From NCBI RefSeq assembly GCF_900130005.1, contig NZ_FQXP01000006.1, positions 190,669 to 254,668 of the forward strand: a stretch of 64,000 nt of DNA, written 5' to 3'. The notes beneath the pieces were generated by a model. That model did no database searches. It was not told where the DNA came from and saw only the letters and a list, made by a program, of their open reading frames with translations. Source of the stretch: Clostridium collagenovorans DSM 3089. GTDB lineage: Bacteria; Bacillota; Clostridia; Clostridiales; Clostridiaceae. Positions within the stretch are counted from its first letter, which is position 1; each line of letters starts with the position of its first letter. This document shows positions 7,616 to 16,091 of the stretch, piece after piece. The position numbers and the translations under genes were made by a program.

Positions 7616-9274
7616 ATGAATAAAACACATCATTTTTTTGGACAATATTATAAAGGCAATACTTTAAAAATTTCTACTTATATCTTTTCAAGCATAGTCT
7701 CAAAAATATGCTTATTAATTATACCCTATTTAACAAAATTATTAGTTGATTCTGTACAGAATAATAGCTTAGAGGATTTAAAAAAGTATATTATAATTCT
7801 TATACTACTAATGGTATTATTTCAGATTTTTTTAGCATTAAAATATTATTTAGGAGAATATATAGACACACATATTTCTAGTAAATTAAAAAGTGAATTA
7901 ATAAATAAAACAATGTCATTACCACTTAATGAAGTTAAATCTATAAGTAATGGTGAATTACTTCAAAGAGTCTTTAATGATACAGAGGTAGTAAAGCCAC
8001 TTATAATAAGTACGAAGGTGGATATTGTACTTAATGTTATTTATAGCATTTGCATTTGTTTTATTATGTTTAAATTAAATGTAGCTACAACTTTAATATT
8101 ATTATTGTTATTTCCGATATTTTTACTTATATGTAAGTACTATATGCCTAAAATAGAAAAGGTCAATAAAGAGGTTATTGAAGAGGATGAAAATCTAAAG
8201 ACTTTAAGTGAAGAAACATTAAGTGGTAATTTCGATATTCGAGTAAATAATGCTTCACATTATATTAATAAGAAGATTGATAATAATATAAAAAAATATA
8301 TTAAAGCTTCTATTAGAAATATTAAATATAATATGAAATACGATTATATTTTTACAACGGGTATAATGAATTTTTCTTCTATATTAATTTATGGTTTAGG
8401 TGGATATTTAGTAATTAAAAAATATTTAAGTATAGGAAGTCTACTAGCATTTACTTTGTATTTCTCAAAATTGTGGGATCCGGTAGAGTACTTTATGGCT
8501 TTACCTAAGGACTTAAAAGTATATAGAATCTCACTGGAGAGAATACAAGAATTTCTTAATTTACAGGAAGAGGATGAAGGTAAAATAACAAGTTTACCTA
8601 ATCTAAAAGAAATTAAGATACAAAATCTAAATTTTTATTATGATGATAAAATTATATTAGAAGATATTAATATTGTTATAAATAAAGGTGACAAAATAGG
8701 AATAAGAGGGGGAAATGGTACAGGTAAATCTACCGTAGCTAGTATATTAGCTAAACTTAATTTAGTTAATATAGGAGAAATTTATTTTAATGATATTAAT
8801 TTTAAAGACATTAACTCTAATAAGTTAAGAGAGAAAGTAGTGTATGTACCTGCTAATGGTTATATATTTAATGATACAGTTAAAAATAATATAACTCTTC
8901 ATAAGGATAATGAGACAAGTTTTGAAAACTTTAAGTTAAATAATAAATTATTTGAATTGATAAGTAAAAATAATATAAACCTACAGGAGAATATCAGTAA
9001 TCAAGACAATAAACTCTCATCAGGTGAAAAGAGAATTATTCAAATTTTAAGAGGAGTATTTTTAAATGGGGAGGTTTATATTTTTGATGAGCCATTAAAT
9101 TTCATAGATTATAAATATAAGGAGTTATTAATAGAGTTTATAGATAATAATTTAAAAGATAAAACTGTAATAATAATATCACATGATGACTCCATATTTA
9201 GGTGTTGTAATAGGATGTATTCCTTAAAGAATAAAAAGTTAAATATAAGCACAGAATTTATAGCTGAGCTTTAA
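7616..9274 (+). CDS. ABC transporter, fused permease and ATP-binding protein (half exporter)
   Basis: 552-aa exporter half. About six membrane helices in residues 1-300 precede an ATPase domain with Walker A GGNGTGKS (365-372), a signature of LSSGE (467-471, Ser replacing the usual first Gly), Walker B VYIFDEP (Asp491, Glu492) and switch His in ISHDD. It should homodimerise in the membrane and pump a small molecule or peptide; the substrate is unknown. ATG follows AAGGAG by seven bases. It stands alone between its own promoter with leader ORF and a terminator, so it is probably separately induced. The base composition is even more AT-rich than its neighbours. Confidence 0.85.
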   Translation: MNKTHHFFGQYYKGNTLKISTYIFSSIVSKICLLIIPYLTKLLVDSVQNNSLEDLKKYIIILILLMVLFQIFLALKYYLGEYIDTHISSKLKSELINKTMSLPLNEVKSISNGELLQRVFNDTEVVKPLIISTKVDIVLNVIYSICICFIMFKLNVATTLILLLLFPIFLLICKYYMPKIEKVNKEVIEEDENLKTLSEETLSGNFDIRVNNASHYINKKIDNNIKKYIKASIRNIKYNMKYDYIFTTGIMNFSSILIYGLGGYLVIKKYLSIGSLLAFTLYFSKLWDPVEYFMALPKDLKVYRISLERIQEFLNLQEEDEGKITSLPNLKEIKIQNLNFYYDDKIILEDINIVINKGDKIGIRGGNGTGKSTVASILAKLNLVNIGEIYFNDINFKDINSNKLREKVVYVPANGYIFNDTVKNNITLHKDNETSFENFKLNNKLFELISKNNINLQENISNQDNKLSSGEKRIIQILRGVFLNGEVYIFDEPLNFIDYKYKELLIEFIDNNLKDKTVIIISHDDSIFRCCNRMYSLKNKKLNISTEFIAEL

Positions 9275-9295
9275 TTTTATAACGAATATATAATT

Positions 9296-9350
9296 AATAA
9301 AAACTTAGTTATTAAGAGGTAATAAGATGATAATAGCTAAGTTTTTATTG
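9296..9350 (+). terminator. Terminator of the ABC exporter gene
   Basis: A long stem AATAAAAACTTAG...CTAAGTTTTTATT closes around an AT-rich loop, with an inner TTATTA/TAATA extension. Confidence 0.75.
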
Positions 9351-9552
9351 CTTGAATTTTATTTTTATGTTTAACGGATTTAAACTATGAATAAGTTTTC
9401 TTTAAAAAATCAATATGAACTAATAATGTTTACAATTTAAATATAATTAATAGTTTGTTATATTGAAATTATTAATTATAACTTATAATAGAAATAAAAA
9501 TAGAAATATGAGGAAGGAGAAAAGGCTAGCATTTAGCCATTGATATAAACAT

Positions 9553-10323
9553 ATGATTACAATATTATCACCTACGAAGGGATTAAATTTTAAAAATAAG
9601 GCTAATTTAGAATTAAAGGCGAGCACTCCATTATATATGGATGAAGTAAAGGAATTAATTCAAGAACTTAAAAAATATGAAATACCTAATTTGATGGAAC
9701 TTATGAGTATAAGTGAGGATTTAGCAGTTTTAAACTTTACAAGATTTCAAGATTTTAGTTTGGAGTCTTTTGAGTGCGCAAAACCTGCAATATTTACTTA
9801 TGAGGGGGAGGCATACAAAGGGTTAGACGCACATACTTTAAGTAAAGATGGGATTGAATTTGCTCAGGAACATCTAAGAATTTTATCAGGTTTGTATGGA
9901 GTTTTAAGACCTTTAGATTTAATAAATGAATATAGGTTAGAGATGTTAACAAAGTTAAATACAAGTAGAGGTAAGAATCTTTATGAGTATTGGGGTGACA
10001 TAATAGAAAATAACTTAAGAGAAGCTTTAATTAATTCTGAGGAAAAAGTACTAGTAAACTTAGCTTCAGAAGAATATTCAAAGGCAGCTAAGGTGAAGAA
10101 ACTTTCAAAGGAGTTTAAAGTTATTACACCTGTGTTTAAAGAGTTTAAACAGGGGAAGTATAAGATTGTTACGGTATATGCAAAAAGGGCTAGAGGATTA
10201 ATGGCTAGATATATTATGGAAAATGCTATAGATGAGGTTGAGAAATTAAAGGATTTTTCAGCTGAAGATTATGAGTTTAATGAGAATTTATCAGAGGAGA
10301 ATCTATGGGTTTTTACTAGATAA
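9553..10323 (+). CDS. yaaA: YaaA family peroxide-stress protein (UPF0246/DUF328)
   Basis: 256 aa, the usual length of the family. It opens with MITILSPTKGLNF and contains the family blocks FDGEAYKGL-like (YEGEAYKGLDA), RILSGLYGVLRPLDLI and NLASEEYSK, ending in KARGLMARY and WVFTR. The E. coli homologue lowers intracellular iron during hydrogen peroxide stress and binds DNA; a similar cytosolic role is inferred here. It has no operon partner of related function; the YdcF-like gene starts 48 bases downstream and may be co-transcribed. Confidence 0.9.
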   Translation: MITILSPTKGLNFKNKANLELKASTPLYMDEVKELIQELKKYEIPNLMELMSISEDLAVLNFTRFQDFSLESFECAKPAIFTYEGEAYKGLDAHTLSKDGIEFAQEHLRILSGLYGVLRPLDLINEYRLEMLTKLNTSRGKNLYEYWGDIIENNLREALINSEEKVLVNLASEEYSKAAKVKKLSKEFKVITPVFKEFKQGKYKIVTVYAKRARGLMARYIMENAIDEVEKLKDFSAEDYEFNENLSEENLWVFTR

Positions 10324-10371
10324 GATACTATATAGCACTAGTATTATTAGTAATAACATAATGGAGGTATT

Positions 10372-11154
10372 ATGGGAAAGGATAGTAGAAAGTTGATAGG
10401 TTGGATATTTATAATTTTAGGTATAATAAGCATAGCTTATTTCATTAGTCTAAACTTCTTTGGAGGGGCTGTGAGCTTTGCTTTTGTGTGGTTAATCACG
10501 GGTATATTATCAGTAGGATTTGGATTAGATAGATTAAATCCTAACTTATCTGTACTTGATAAAACATCTCATAAACTAAGTATAGCGTTACTTGTAGTAG
10601 TAATATTAGGTATGATAATTTTAGCTGTATTAGAAGGTATAATTATACACAGCGCTAATAAGTATGATAATAATGTTCCAGACTATGCAATAATTTTAGG
10701 AGCTGGACTGCAAGGAAAAGAAATGTCAAAGTCTCTTTTATATAGAATGAAAGAGGGTTTGACATTTGCAGAAAGTAATCCTGAGGTTAAAATTATAGTT
10801 TCAGGTGGACAAGGTAAGGGAGAAGACATAACAGAGGCATCAGCTATGAAACAGTATCTTTTAAATCATGGAATTAATGAATCAATGATTATAGTTGAAG
10901 ATAAATCCACAAATACAGCTGAAAATTTTAAGTTCTCTAAGGATAAACTGAAGGGAATAGATAATAGAGATGATATAAAGTTAACGGTTATAACCAATGG
11001 CTTTCACATGTTTAGATCTAAAATGTTAGGAGAAAGATGTGGCTTTGAAATATATAGACAACCAGCAGATACATATGAGCCTATGATTCCTAATTTTTAC
11101 TTGAGAGAGGCCTTCGCACTTATAAAATCATATTTCTTTGATAAGGTTATGTAA
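10372..11154 (+). CDS. YdcF/SanA-type DUF218 membrane protein
   Basis: 260 aa. Residues 1 to about 95 form three hydrophobic segments; the rest is a DUF218 domain (ILGAGLQGKEMSKSL, VSGGQGKGEDITEA, DKSTNTAENF, VITNGFHMFRS). The polar GxGxxxG-like start and the FHMxR block are hallmarks of the family, whose members act in envelope or vancomycin-related phenotypes but lack a settled biochemical role. ATG is preceded by GGAGGT. It is 48 bases after yaaA without an intervening terminator. Confidence 0.8.
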   Translation: MGKDSRKLIGWIFIILGIISIAYFISLNFFGGAVSFAFVWLITGILSVGFGLDRLNPNLSVLDKTSHKLSIALLVVVILGMIILAVLEGIIIHSANKYDNNVPDYAIILGAGLQGKEMSKSLLYRMKEGLTFAESNPEVKIIVSGGQGKGEDITEASAMKQYLLNHGINESMIIVEDKSTNTAENFKFSKDKLKGIDNRDDIKLTVITNGFHMFRSKMLGERCGFEIYRQPADTYEPMIPNFYLREAFALIKSYFFDKVM

Positions 11155-11179
11155 AATAGCACAAGCTTATAAGGAAAGT

Positions 11180-11289
11180 AATATATATTCTAATAAACAA
11201 TATTTATTTTATATTAGAAGTAACACTCATTATAGAAAAAATATAAAGATTAATATAATTATAGAATAGTAATTGAAGCTTATATAATA
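11180..11289 (-). repeat. R2 intergenic repeat, inverted copy
   Basis: Read on the minus strand it aligns over its whole length with the copy at 18688-18798. It shares AATATATATTCTAATAAA at one end, CACT.ATTATAGAA in the middle, and TAGAATA.TAATT.GAA.CTTATATA at the other end. Confidence 0.6.
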
Positions 11290-11329
11290 CAATTGAAAAA
11301 TATTAACTAGAGTTCATATTTTTCAATTG
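11290..11329. terminator. Hairpin with 14-bp perfect stem
   Basis: CAATTGAAAAATAT (11290-11303) pairs with ATATTTTTCAATTG (11316-11329). It lies directly at the end of the R2 repeat, so it may end transcription of the upstream gene or be part of the repeat. Confidence 0.5.
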
Positions 11330-11371
11330 TTATAAATTAAAAGAAGCATTATAAGTTAATGTTATATAAAG

Positions 11372-11427
11372 AATAAGAGTAAGGTAAGTTATATTGAATT
11401 ATAATGTGCCTTACTCTTATTTTATTT
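11372..11427 (+). terminator. Terminator-like stem-loop
   Basis: A 13-bp perfect stem AATAAGAGTAAGG/CCTTACTCTTATT (11372-11384 and 11409-11421) followed by TTATTT. Confidence 0.65.
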
Positions 11428-11762
11428 CAAAAACTTATAGTAATTTAAATAAAATATACTTACATTTACAACTTTTATAAGTCAAATGAAAATCAATAAG
11501 GAAGAATATCTAGGTAAGAATTAAATATATTAATTGAATTTTATATTTTAAAGGTTTAGGTATACTAAAACGGAGTTTTTCTAAAAATAAAGTATCATTT
11601 TTATACTATGTTTAATTTTGAATGGCTAAATCTTAAAGCTTAGAAAAGAATATAGTTTGTGTTATAAAAATATTTATTAAAGTAAAATCTTGTTACAATA
11701 TTTAACTTGAAGTATATATAAATAACTTATAAGTTACAAAATGGATATTTTTTAACTTTACA

Positions 11763-11825
11763 TTGAATATTCTGAAAAGTTGTAGTATAATTAGTTCAAA
11801 ATATGAACATGTTCAAAATATGAAC
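11763..11825 (+). promoter_or_regulatory. Promoter of the phosphonate operon with two tandem palindromic operators
   Basis: -35 TTGAAT (11763-11768), 17-bp spacer, -10 TATAAT (11786-11791). Directly after the -10 come two identical 15-mers GTTCAAAATATGAAC at 11794-11808 and 11811-11825, each with palindromic GTTCA/TGAAC arms and two bases between them. They cover the expected transcription start and end just before the ribosome site. Repressor binding here would block initiation. Confidence 0.75.
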
Positions 11826-11841
11826 TTGGATGGGGGTATAT

Positions 11842-13143
11842 ATGAAAAAAGTATACGTTGCCATGAGTGCGGATATAATTCACCATGGGCATTTAAATGT
11901 TTTAGAGGAAGCAAGAAAATTAGGGGATGTTATCATAGGGTTACATACTGATGAAGTAATATCAGAATACTTCAGAAACCCATTACTTACTTATAGTGAA
12001 AGAGAAAAGGTAGTAGAAAATATAAAGGGTGTAACTCAAGTCATACCACAAGATACCTTAGATCAAGTAAAGAATCTTAGAAAATTAAAACCTGACTATG
12101 TTGTACATGGAGATGATTGGAAGGAAGGACTTCAAAAGAATTTAAGACAAAGAGTAATTGAAGTTTTAAAGGAATGGGGTGGAGAATTAGTTGAAGTAAA
12201 ATATACAGAGGGTGTATCTATAAGTAAATTAGATGATATGCTTTTAAGTATAGGAACAACTCCACAACAAAGAATGAAGAGATTAAAAGAGATTTTAGGA
12301 ATGAAACCTCTTGTTAGAGTAATGGAGGCACACAATGGACTTACAGGTTTAATAGTTGAGAAAAGCAAAGTCGAAAAAGATGGCAAGATAAGAGAGTTTG
12401 ATGCTATGTGGATAAGCTCCTTATGTGATTCTACAGCTAAAGGAAAACCGGATATTGAATTAGTTGATGTAACTTCTAGGCTAAATACAATAAATGAAAT
12501 TTTAGAAGTAACTACTAAACCTATAATATTAGATGGAGATACTGGTGGAAAGATAGAGCATTTTATTTATACTGTAAAAACCTTAGAAAGATTAGGCATA
12601 TCAGCTATAATAATAGAAGATAAGGTTGGACTTAAGAAGAATTCCTTATTTGGTACTGATGTTTCTCAAACTCAAGATAGTATAGAGCATTTCTGTGAAA
12701 AAATTAAAGCTGGTAAAAGAGCGAGAGTTACTAATGATTTTATGATTATAGCGAGAATCGAAAGCTTAATTTTAAAAGCAGGAATGGATGATGCTATTGA
12801 AAGAGCTAAGGCTTATGTTGAAGCTGGTGCTGATGGAATCATGATTCATAGTAAAGAGAAGGATGGTTCAGAAATATTAGAGTTCTGTAATAGATTTAAG
12901 AAGTTAGAAAAGAGAGTACCATTGATAGTAGTACCTACATCATATAATCATATTACTGAAACAGAGCTTATGGAATATGGGGTAAATGTAGTTATTCATG
13001 CGAATCATTTAATAAGAAGTGCTTATCCTGCAATGAAAAAGACTGCAGAGTCAATTTTATTAAATGAAAGATCTAAAGAAGCTTCAGAAGAGTTCTGTAT
13101 GCCAATAAAAGAAATATTAACTTTAATCCCAGGAGGAAAGTAA
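11842..13143 (+). CDS. aepX: Bifunctional cytidylyltransferase-phosphoenolpyruvate mutase
   Basis: 433 aa from ATG 11842, which has GGGGG eight bases upstream; an in-frame ATG at 11830 lacks a site. Residues 1 to about 130 are a TagD-type nucleotidyltransferase with HHGH (14-17) and a YTEGVSIS segment resembling the RTxGIST signature. Residues about 150-433 are PEP mutase with GDTGG and the diagnostic EDKVGLKKNS (259-268; EDKxxxKxNS). PEP mutase turns phosphoenolpyruvate into phosphonopyruvate, the entry step of phosphonate synthesis. The fused domain is inferred to make a CMP-phosphonate, probably CMP-2-aminoethylphosphonate, for transfer to a surface polymer or lipid. It is first in a three-gene operon, with the decarboxylase starting two bases after its stop. 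Confidence 0.9.
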   Translation: MKKVYVAMSADIIHHGHLNVLEEARKLGDVIIGLHTDEVISEYFRNPLLTYSEREKVVENIKGVTQVIPQDTLDQVKNLRKLKPDYVVHGDDWKEGLQKNLRQRVIEVLKEWGGELVEVKYTEGVSISKLDDMLLSIGTTPQQRMKRLKEILGMKPLVRVMEAHNGLTGLIVEKSKVEKDGKIREFDAMWISSLCDSTAKGKPDIELVDVTSRLNTINEILEVTTKPIILDGDTGGKIEHFIYTVKTLERLGISAIIIEDKVGLKKNSLFGTDVSQTQDSIEHFCEKIKAGKRARVTNDFMIIARIESLILKAGMDDAIERAKAYVEAGADGIMIHSKEKDGSEILEFCNRFKKLEKRVPLIVVPTSYNHITETELMEYGVNVVIHANHLIRSAYPAMKKTAESILLNERSKEASEEFCMPIKEILTLIPGGK

Positions 13144-13144
13144 T

Positions 13145-14278
13145 ATGGTAACTACAGAATTATTCTATAATTATTTAAAGGAAAAGGGAGTAACATTTTT
13201 TGCTGGAGTTCCTGATTCCTTATTAAAAAATTTCTGTGCGTACTTAACTGATAATGAAGAAAGTGATAAAAATATAATAGCTGCTAACGAAGGAAATGCC
13301 CTTGGCATGGCAGCTGGACATTACCTTGCAACAGGAAGTATACCTTTAGTGTATATGCAAAATTCAGGACTTGGTAATATAGTTAATCCACTTACATCTT
13401 TGACTGATCCATTAGTGTACAGCATACCTACATTATTAGTTATTGGTTGGAGAGGGGAGCCAAATAAGAAGGATGAACCTCAACATAAGAAACAAGGTTT
13501 AATAACTTTAGAATTATTAGATGCATTAGGTATAAAATATTCTGTATTAGGTGAAGAAAATAGTGATGATGAAGCTAAAATAGAAATAGATAAAGCTATA
13601 ACATATATGAAAGAAAATAAAGAACCTTATGCTATAGTTATAAGGAAAAATACATTTTCTGAATACAAATTAAAAAATAAGATTGCTACTAATTTTGATA
13701 TGAAGAGAGAGGAAGCAATAGAAGTTTTACTAGATTATCTTAATGAGAAGGATACTATTGTATCTACTACAGGTAAGACCTCAAGAGAGTTATTTGAGTT
13801 AAGAGAAAAAAGAAATGAAGGACATGAAAAAGACTTTTTAACTGTAGGTTCTATGGGACATGCATCTCAAATAGCTTTAGGTATAGCTTTAAATAAGAAG
13901 GATAGAAATGTTTATTGTTTAGATGGGGATGGAGCAGCTTTAATGCATTTAGGTGGCTTAGCTATTATAGCATCTCAAGAAGTAAAGAACTTTAAGCATA
14001 TAGTAATTAATAATGGGGCACACGAATCAGTTGGTGGACAACCTACTGTTGGCTTTGAAATTGATATATTAGGTATAGCTAAGGGATGTGGCTACAAAGA
14101 GGTATTTACTGCTTCAACTAAAGCAGAGTTACAAGAAAATATGAAAAAACTTGCTAAATGCGAAGGACCAGGACTTTTAGAGATAAGAGTCAATAAGGGC
14201 TCAAGAGATGATTTAGGAAGGCCTACAACAACTACAATAGAAAATAAAGAGGCTTTAATGGCATTTTTAGATAAATAG
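13145..14278 (+). CDS. aepY: Phosphonopyruvate decarboxylase
   Basis: 377-aa thiamine-diphosphate enzyme converting phosphonopyruvate to phosphonoacetaldehyde, which makes the unfavourable mutase step irreversible. The N-terminal half has the cofactor-activating Glu in AANEGNALGMAAG; the C-terminal half has the ThDP/metal motif GDGAALMHLG ending in INNGAHES. The QHKKQG segment is also typical of the family. ATG begins two bases after the mutase stop, with AGGAGG immediately upstream. Phosphonoacetaldehyde is passed to the transaminase encoded next. Confidence 0.93.
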   Translation: MVTTELFYNYLKEKGVTFFAGVPDSLLKNFCAYLTDNEESDKNIIAANEGNALGMAAGHYLATGSIPLVYMQNSGLGNIVNPLTSLTDPLVYSIPTLLVIGWRGEPNKKDEPQHKKQGLITLELLDALGIKYSVLGEENSDDEAKIEIDKAITYMKENKEPYAIVIRKNTFSEYKLKNKIATNFDMKREEAIEVLLDYLNEKDTIVSTTGKTSRELFELREKRNEGHEKDFLTVGSMGHASQIALGIALNKKDRNVYCLDGDGAALMHLGGLAIIASQEVKNFKHIVINNGAHESVGGQPTVGFEIDILGIAKGCGYKEVFTASTKAELQENMKKLAKCEGPGLLEIRVNKGSRDDLGRPTTTTIENKEALMAFLDK

Positions 14279-14289
14279 GGGGAAGCTTT

Positions 14290-15399
14290 ATGGATATTAA
14301 AAGAAATATTTTATTGAATCCTGGTCCAGCAACTACAACAGATACAGTTAAATTTGCTCAAGTTGTACCAGATATATGCCCAAGAGAACAAGAATTTGGA
14401 GATGTAATGGAATTTGTATCTAAGGGACTTACAGAATTTGTAGGAAGTTTAGATAAATACACTACAGTTATATTTGGGGGTTCAGGAACTGCAGCAGTAG
14501 AATCTATGCTTAGTTCAGCAGTAGGAGAAGGATATGTACTTATAATTAATAATGGTGCTTATGGAAAGAGAATGTGTGATATAGCTAATGTATATGAAAT
14601 GAACTATATTGAATTCCAAAGTTCTAATATTGAAGCTATAGATTTTGAAGCTTTAGAAAAAGTTATTATAGAAAATAAAGATAAATTAACTCATTTAGCA
14701 ACTATTCATCATGAAACTACAACAGGATTATTGAATGATGTAAGTAGATTAGGAGCTTTATGTAAAAAATACAATTTAGATTTGATGGTAGATGCCATGA
14801 GTTCATATGCGGGAATTCCAATAGATATGGAAAAAATGAATATAAGCTATTTAGCATCAAGCTCAAATAAATGTATACAAGGTATGGCTGGAGTTAGCTT
14901 TGTTATAGCTAATATAGAAACTTTAGTAAAAACTAAAGAAAATAAGCCAAGAAATTTATATTTGAATTTATATAAACAATATGAGTATTTTAAAAAGAAC
15001 TATCAAATGAGATTTACACCACCAGTACAAGTATTATATGCATTACAACAAGCAATTGTAGAGGCTAAAAAAGAAACTATAGAAGCTAGACATGAAAGAT
15101 ATGTTAAGAGTTGTGAAGTATTATGGAGTGAACTTCAGAGACTTGGATTGAGAAGATTAGTAGATGAGTCTTGCCATTCACATATGATTACAACTGTTAT
15201 GTATCCAGAGGTTGAGAACTTCAGCTTTGATGATATGCATGACTATTTATTTGAAAGAGGATTTACCTTATATCCAGGAAAAATATCTTCAAAAGATACT
15301 TTTAGAATAGCTAATATAGGGGAAATAGATCATAAAGATATTACAAATGCTATGAAGGTACTTGAAGAATATCTAATAAAGATAGGATTTATCAAATAA
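14290..15399 (+). CDS. phnW: 2-aminoethylphosphonate-pyruvate transaminase
   Basis: 369-aa class V aminotransferase (PLP). In this operon it would run in the biosynthetic direction, aminating phosphonoacetaldehyde to 2-aminoethylphosphonate. Motifs: LNPGPATTTD at the N-terminus, FGGSGTAAVE for the cofactor phosphate, HHETTTG, DAMSSYAG with the pyridine-binding Asp, and SSNKCIQG with the Schiff-base Lys. No phnX or other degradation gene is nearby, so synthesis rather than catabolism is the likely role. It is the last gene of the operon, 11 bases after aepY, and is followed by a strong terminator. Confidence 0.92.
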   Translation: MDIKRNILLNPGPATTTDTVKFAQVVPDICPREQEFGDVMEFVSKGLTEFVGSLDKYTTVIFGGSGTAAVESMLSSAVGEGYVLIINNGAYGKRMCDIANVYEMNYIEFQSSNIEAIDFEALEKVIIENKDKLTHLATIHHETTTGLLNDVSRLGALCKKYNLDLMVDAMSSYAGIPIDMEKMNISYLASSSNKCIQGMAGVSFVIANIETLVKTKENKPRNLYLNLYKQYEYFKKNYQMRFTPPVQVLYALQQAIVEAKKETIEARHERYVKSCEVLWSELQRLGLRRLVDESCHSHMITTVMYPEVENFSFDDMHDYLFERGFTLYPGKISSKDTFRIANIGEIDHKDITNAMKVLEEYLIKIGFIK

Positions 15400-15400
15400 G

Positions 15401-15431
15401 AAAAAAGGAACGCTAGGCGTTCCTTTTTATT
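15401..15431. terminator. Bidirectional terminator between phnW and the AhpD-like gene
   Basis: AAAAAAGGAACGC/GCGTTCCTTTTT with a short loop. A-rich and T-rich flanks allow use on both strands; the T-run overlaps the 3' end of the convergent gene. Confidence 0.85.
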
Positions 15432-15786
15432 TTACATCATCAAAGTCATGTTCAAATTCGTTAACAGCATCCATTAATGTTGTACCAGTATAAGCAGCAG
15501 TAGGACCACCACCAAAAGCAATTGCAACAGTTGCAGCTTCGATTATTTCTTCTCTAGTACAACCAACTTTATAAGCATTGCGAACATGTCCAACTATACA
15601 ATATTCACAGCGGCTATATGCAGCGATTGCTACAGCTATTAATTCCTTTGTTTTTAAAGAAATACTTCCTTCAGAAAGAGCAGCACCAATAAATCCACTT
15701 AATGCTCCCATAGCTTCAGGATTAGCCTGGGCTAAATTCATCATACCTTCGCCAGAAGCGGCTGCCATAGATCTTACATCTTTCAT
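15427..15786 (-). CDS. Carboxymuconolactone decarboxylase/AhpD-like protein
   Basis: 119-aa CMD-domain protein. The peroxidase-type redox motif is visible as SRCEYCIVGHV (CxxC followed by His), as in AhpD alkylhydroperoxidases, so a thiol-based peroxide-reducing or disulfide role is likely; true decarboxylase activity is not expected. The GGGPTAAYTGTTL block near the C-terminus is typical. AGGAGGA precedes the ATG. It is convergent with the phosphonate operon and stands alone. Confidence 0.85.
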   Translation of the reverse strand: MKDVRSMAAASGEGMMNLAQANPEAMGALSGFIGAALSEGSISLKTKELIAVAIAAYSRCEYCIVGHVRNAYKVGCTREEIIEAATVAIAFGGGPTAAYTGTTLMDAVNEFEHDFDDVK

Positions 15787-16091
15787 AATTACATCCTCCT
15801 AATTTCTACATGAATTTATTAAATAATATGTAAATTTACCAATATATACACAATATCATTATGGTGAAATTAGAGTCAATATAATTAAGAGAGCTATTAA
15901 ATTTATCTATAAGACATAGGTACATCTATAGGGTAATAAAATTTATTATATATACTTTTCAATATTAAATCTACAACATCGTAATTTATTACATATTAAA
16001 TTTTTTTATGCTATAAAATATGAATGAATCTTATTTAATACAATGTATATATAAGTTTTTAATAATAAACAGCATTTAATTTATATTTAGA
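15787..16091. other. Intergenic region with R1 copy B
   Basis: 305 bases between two minus-strand genes. Apart from the R1 repeat and the ribosome site of the AhpD-like gene nothing is recognised, and no clear terminator for the glycosidase was found. Confidence 0.45.
15949..16055 (+). repeat. R1 intergenic repeat, copy B
   Basis: Best-preserved copy, with CAATATTAAATCTACAACAT then CGTAATTTATTACATATTAA, a T-run, CTATAAAATATGAATGA and TTATTTAATACAATGTATAT. Copy C shares CTGCAACATCGTA and ACATATTAAA with it in the same order and spacing. Confidence 0.6.

Larger units (their letters stand above)
11155..11762 (+). other. Long intergenic region before the phosphonate promoter
   Basis: No gene seen. 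It holds an inverted R2 repeat (11180-11289), two terminator-like stems (11290-11329 and 11372-11427) and about 330 bases of AT-rich sequence without a recognisable element. Confidence 0.5.

Noticed and set aside
12132..12386. Minus-strand frames opposite genes, as here opposite the PEP mutase gene
   Set aside because: Shadow frame of a strong coding gene, without a ribosome site or recognisable domains; the same holds for the similar frames opposite other genes.
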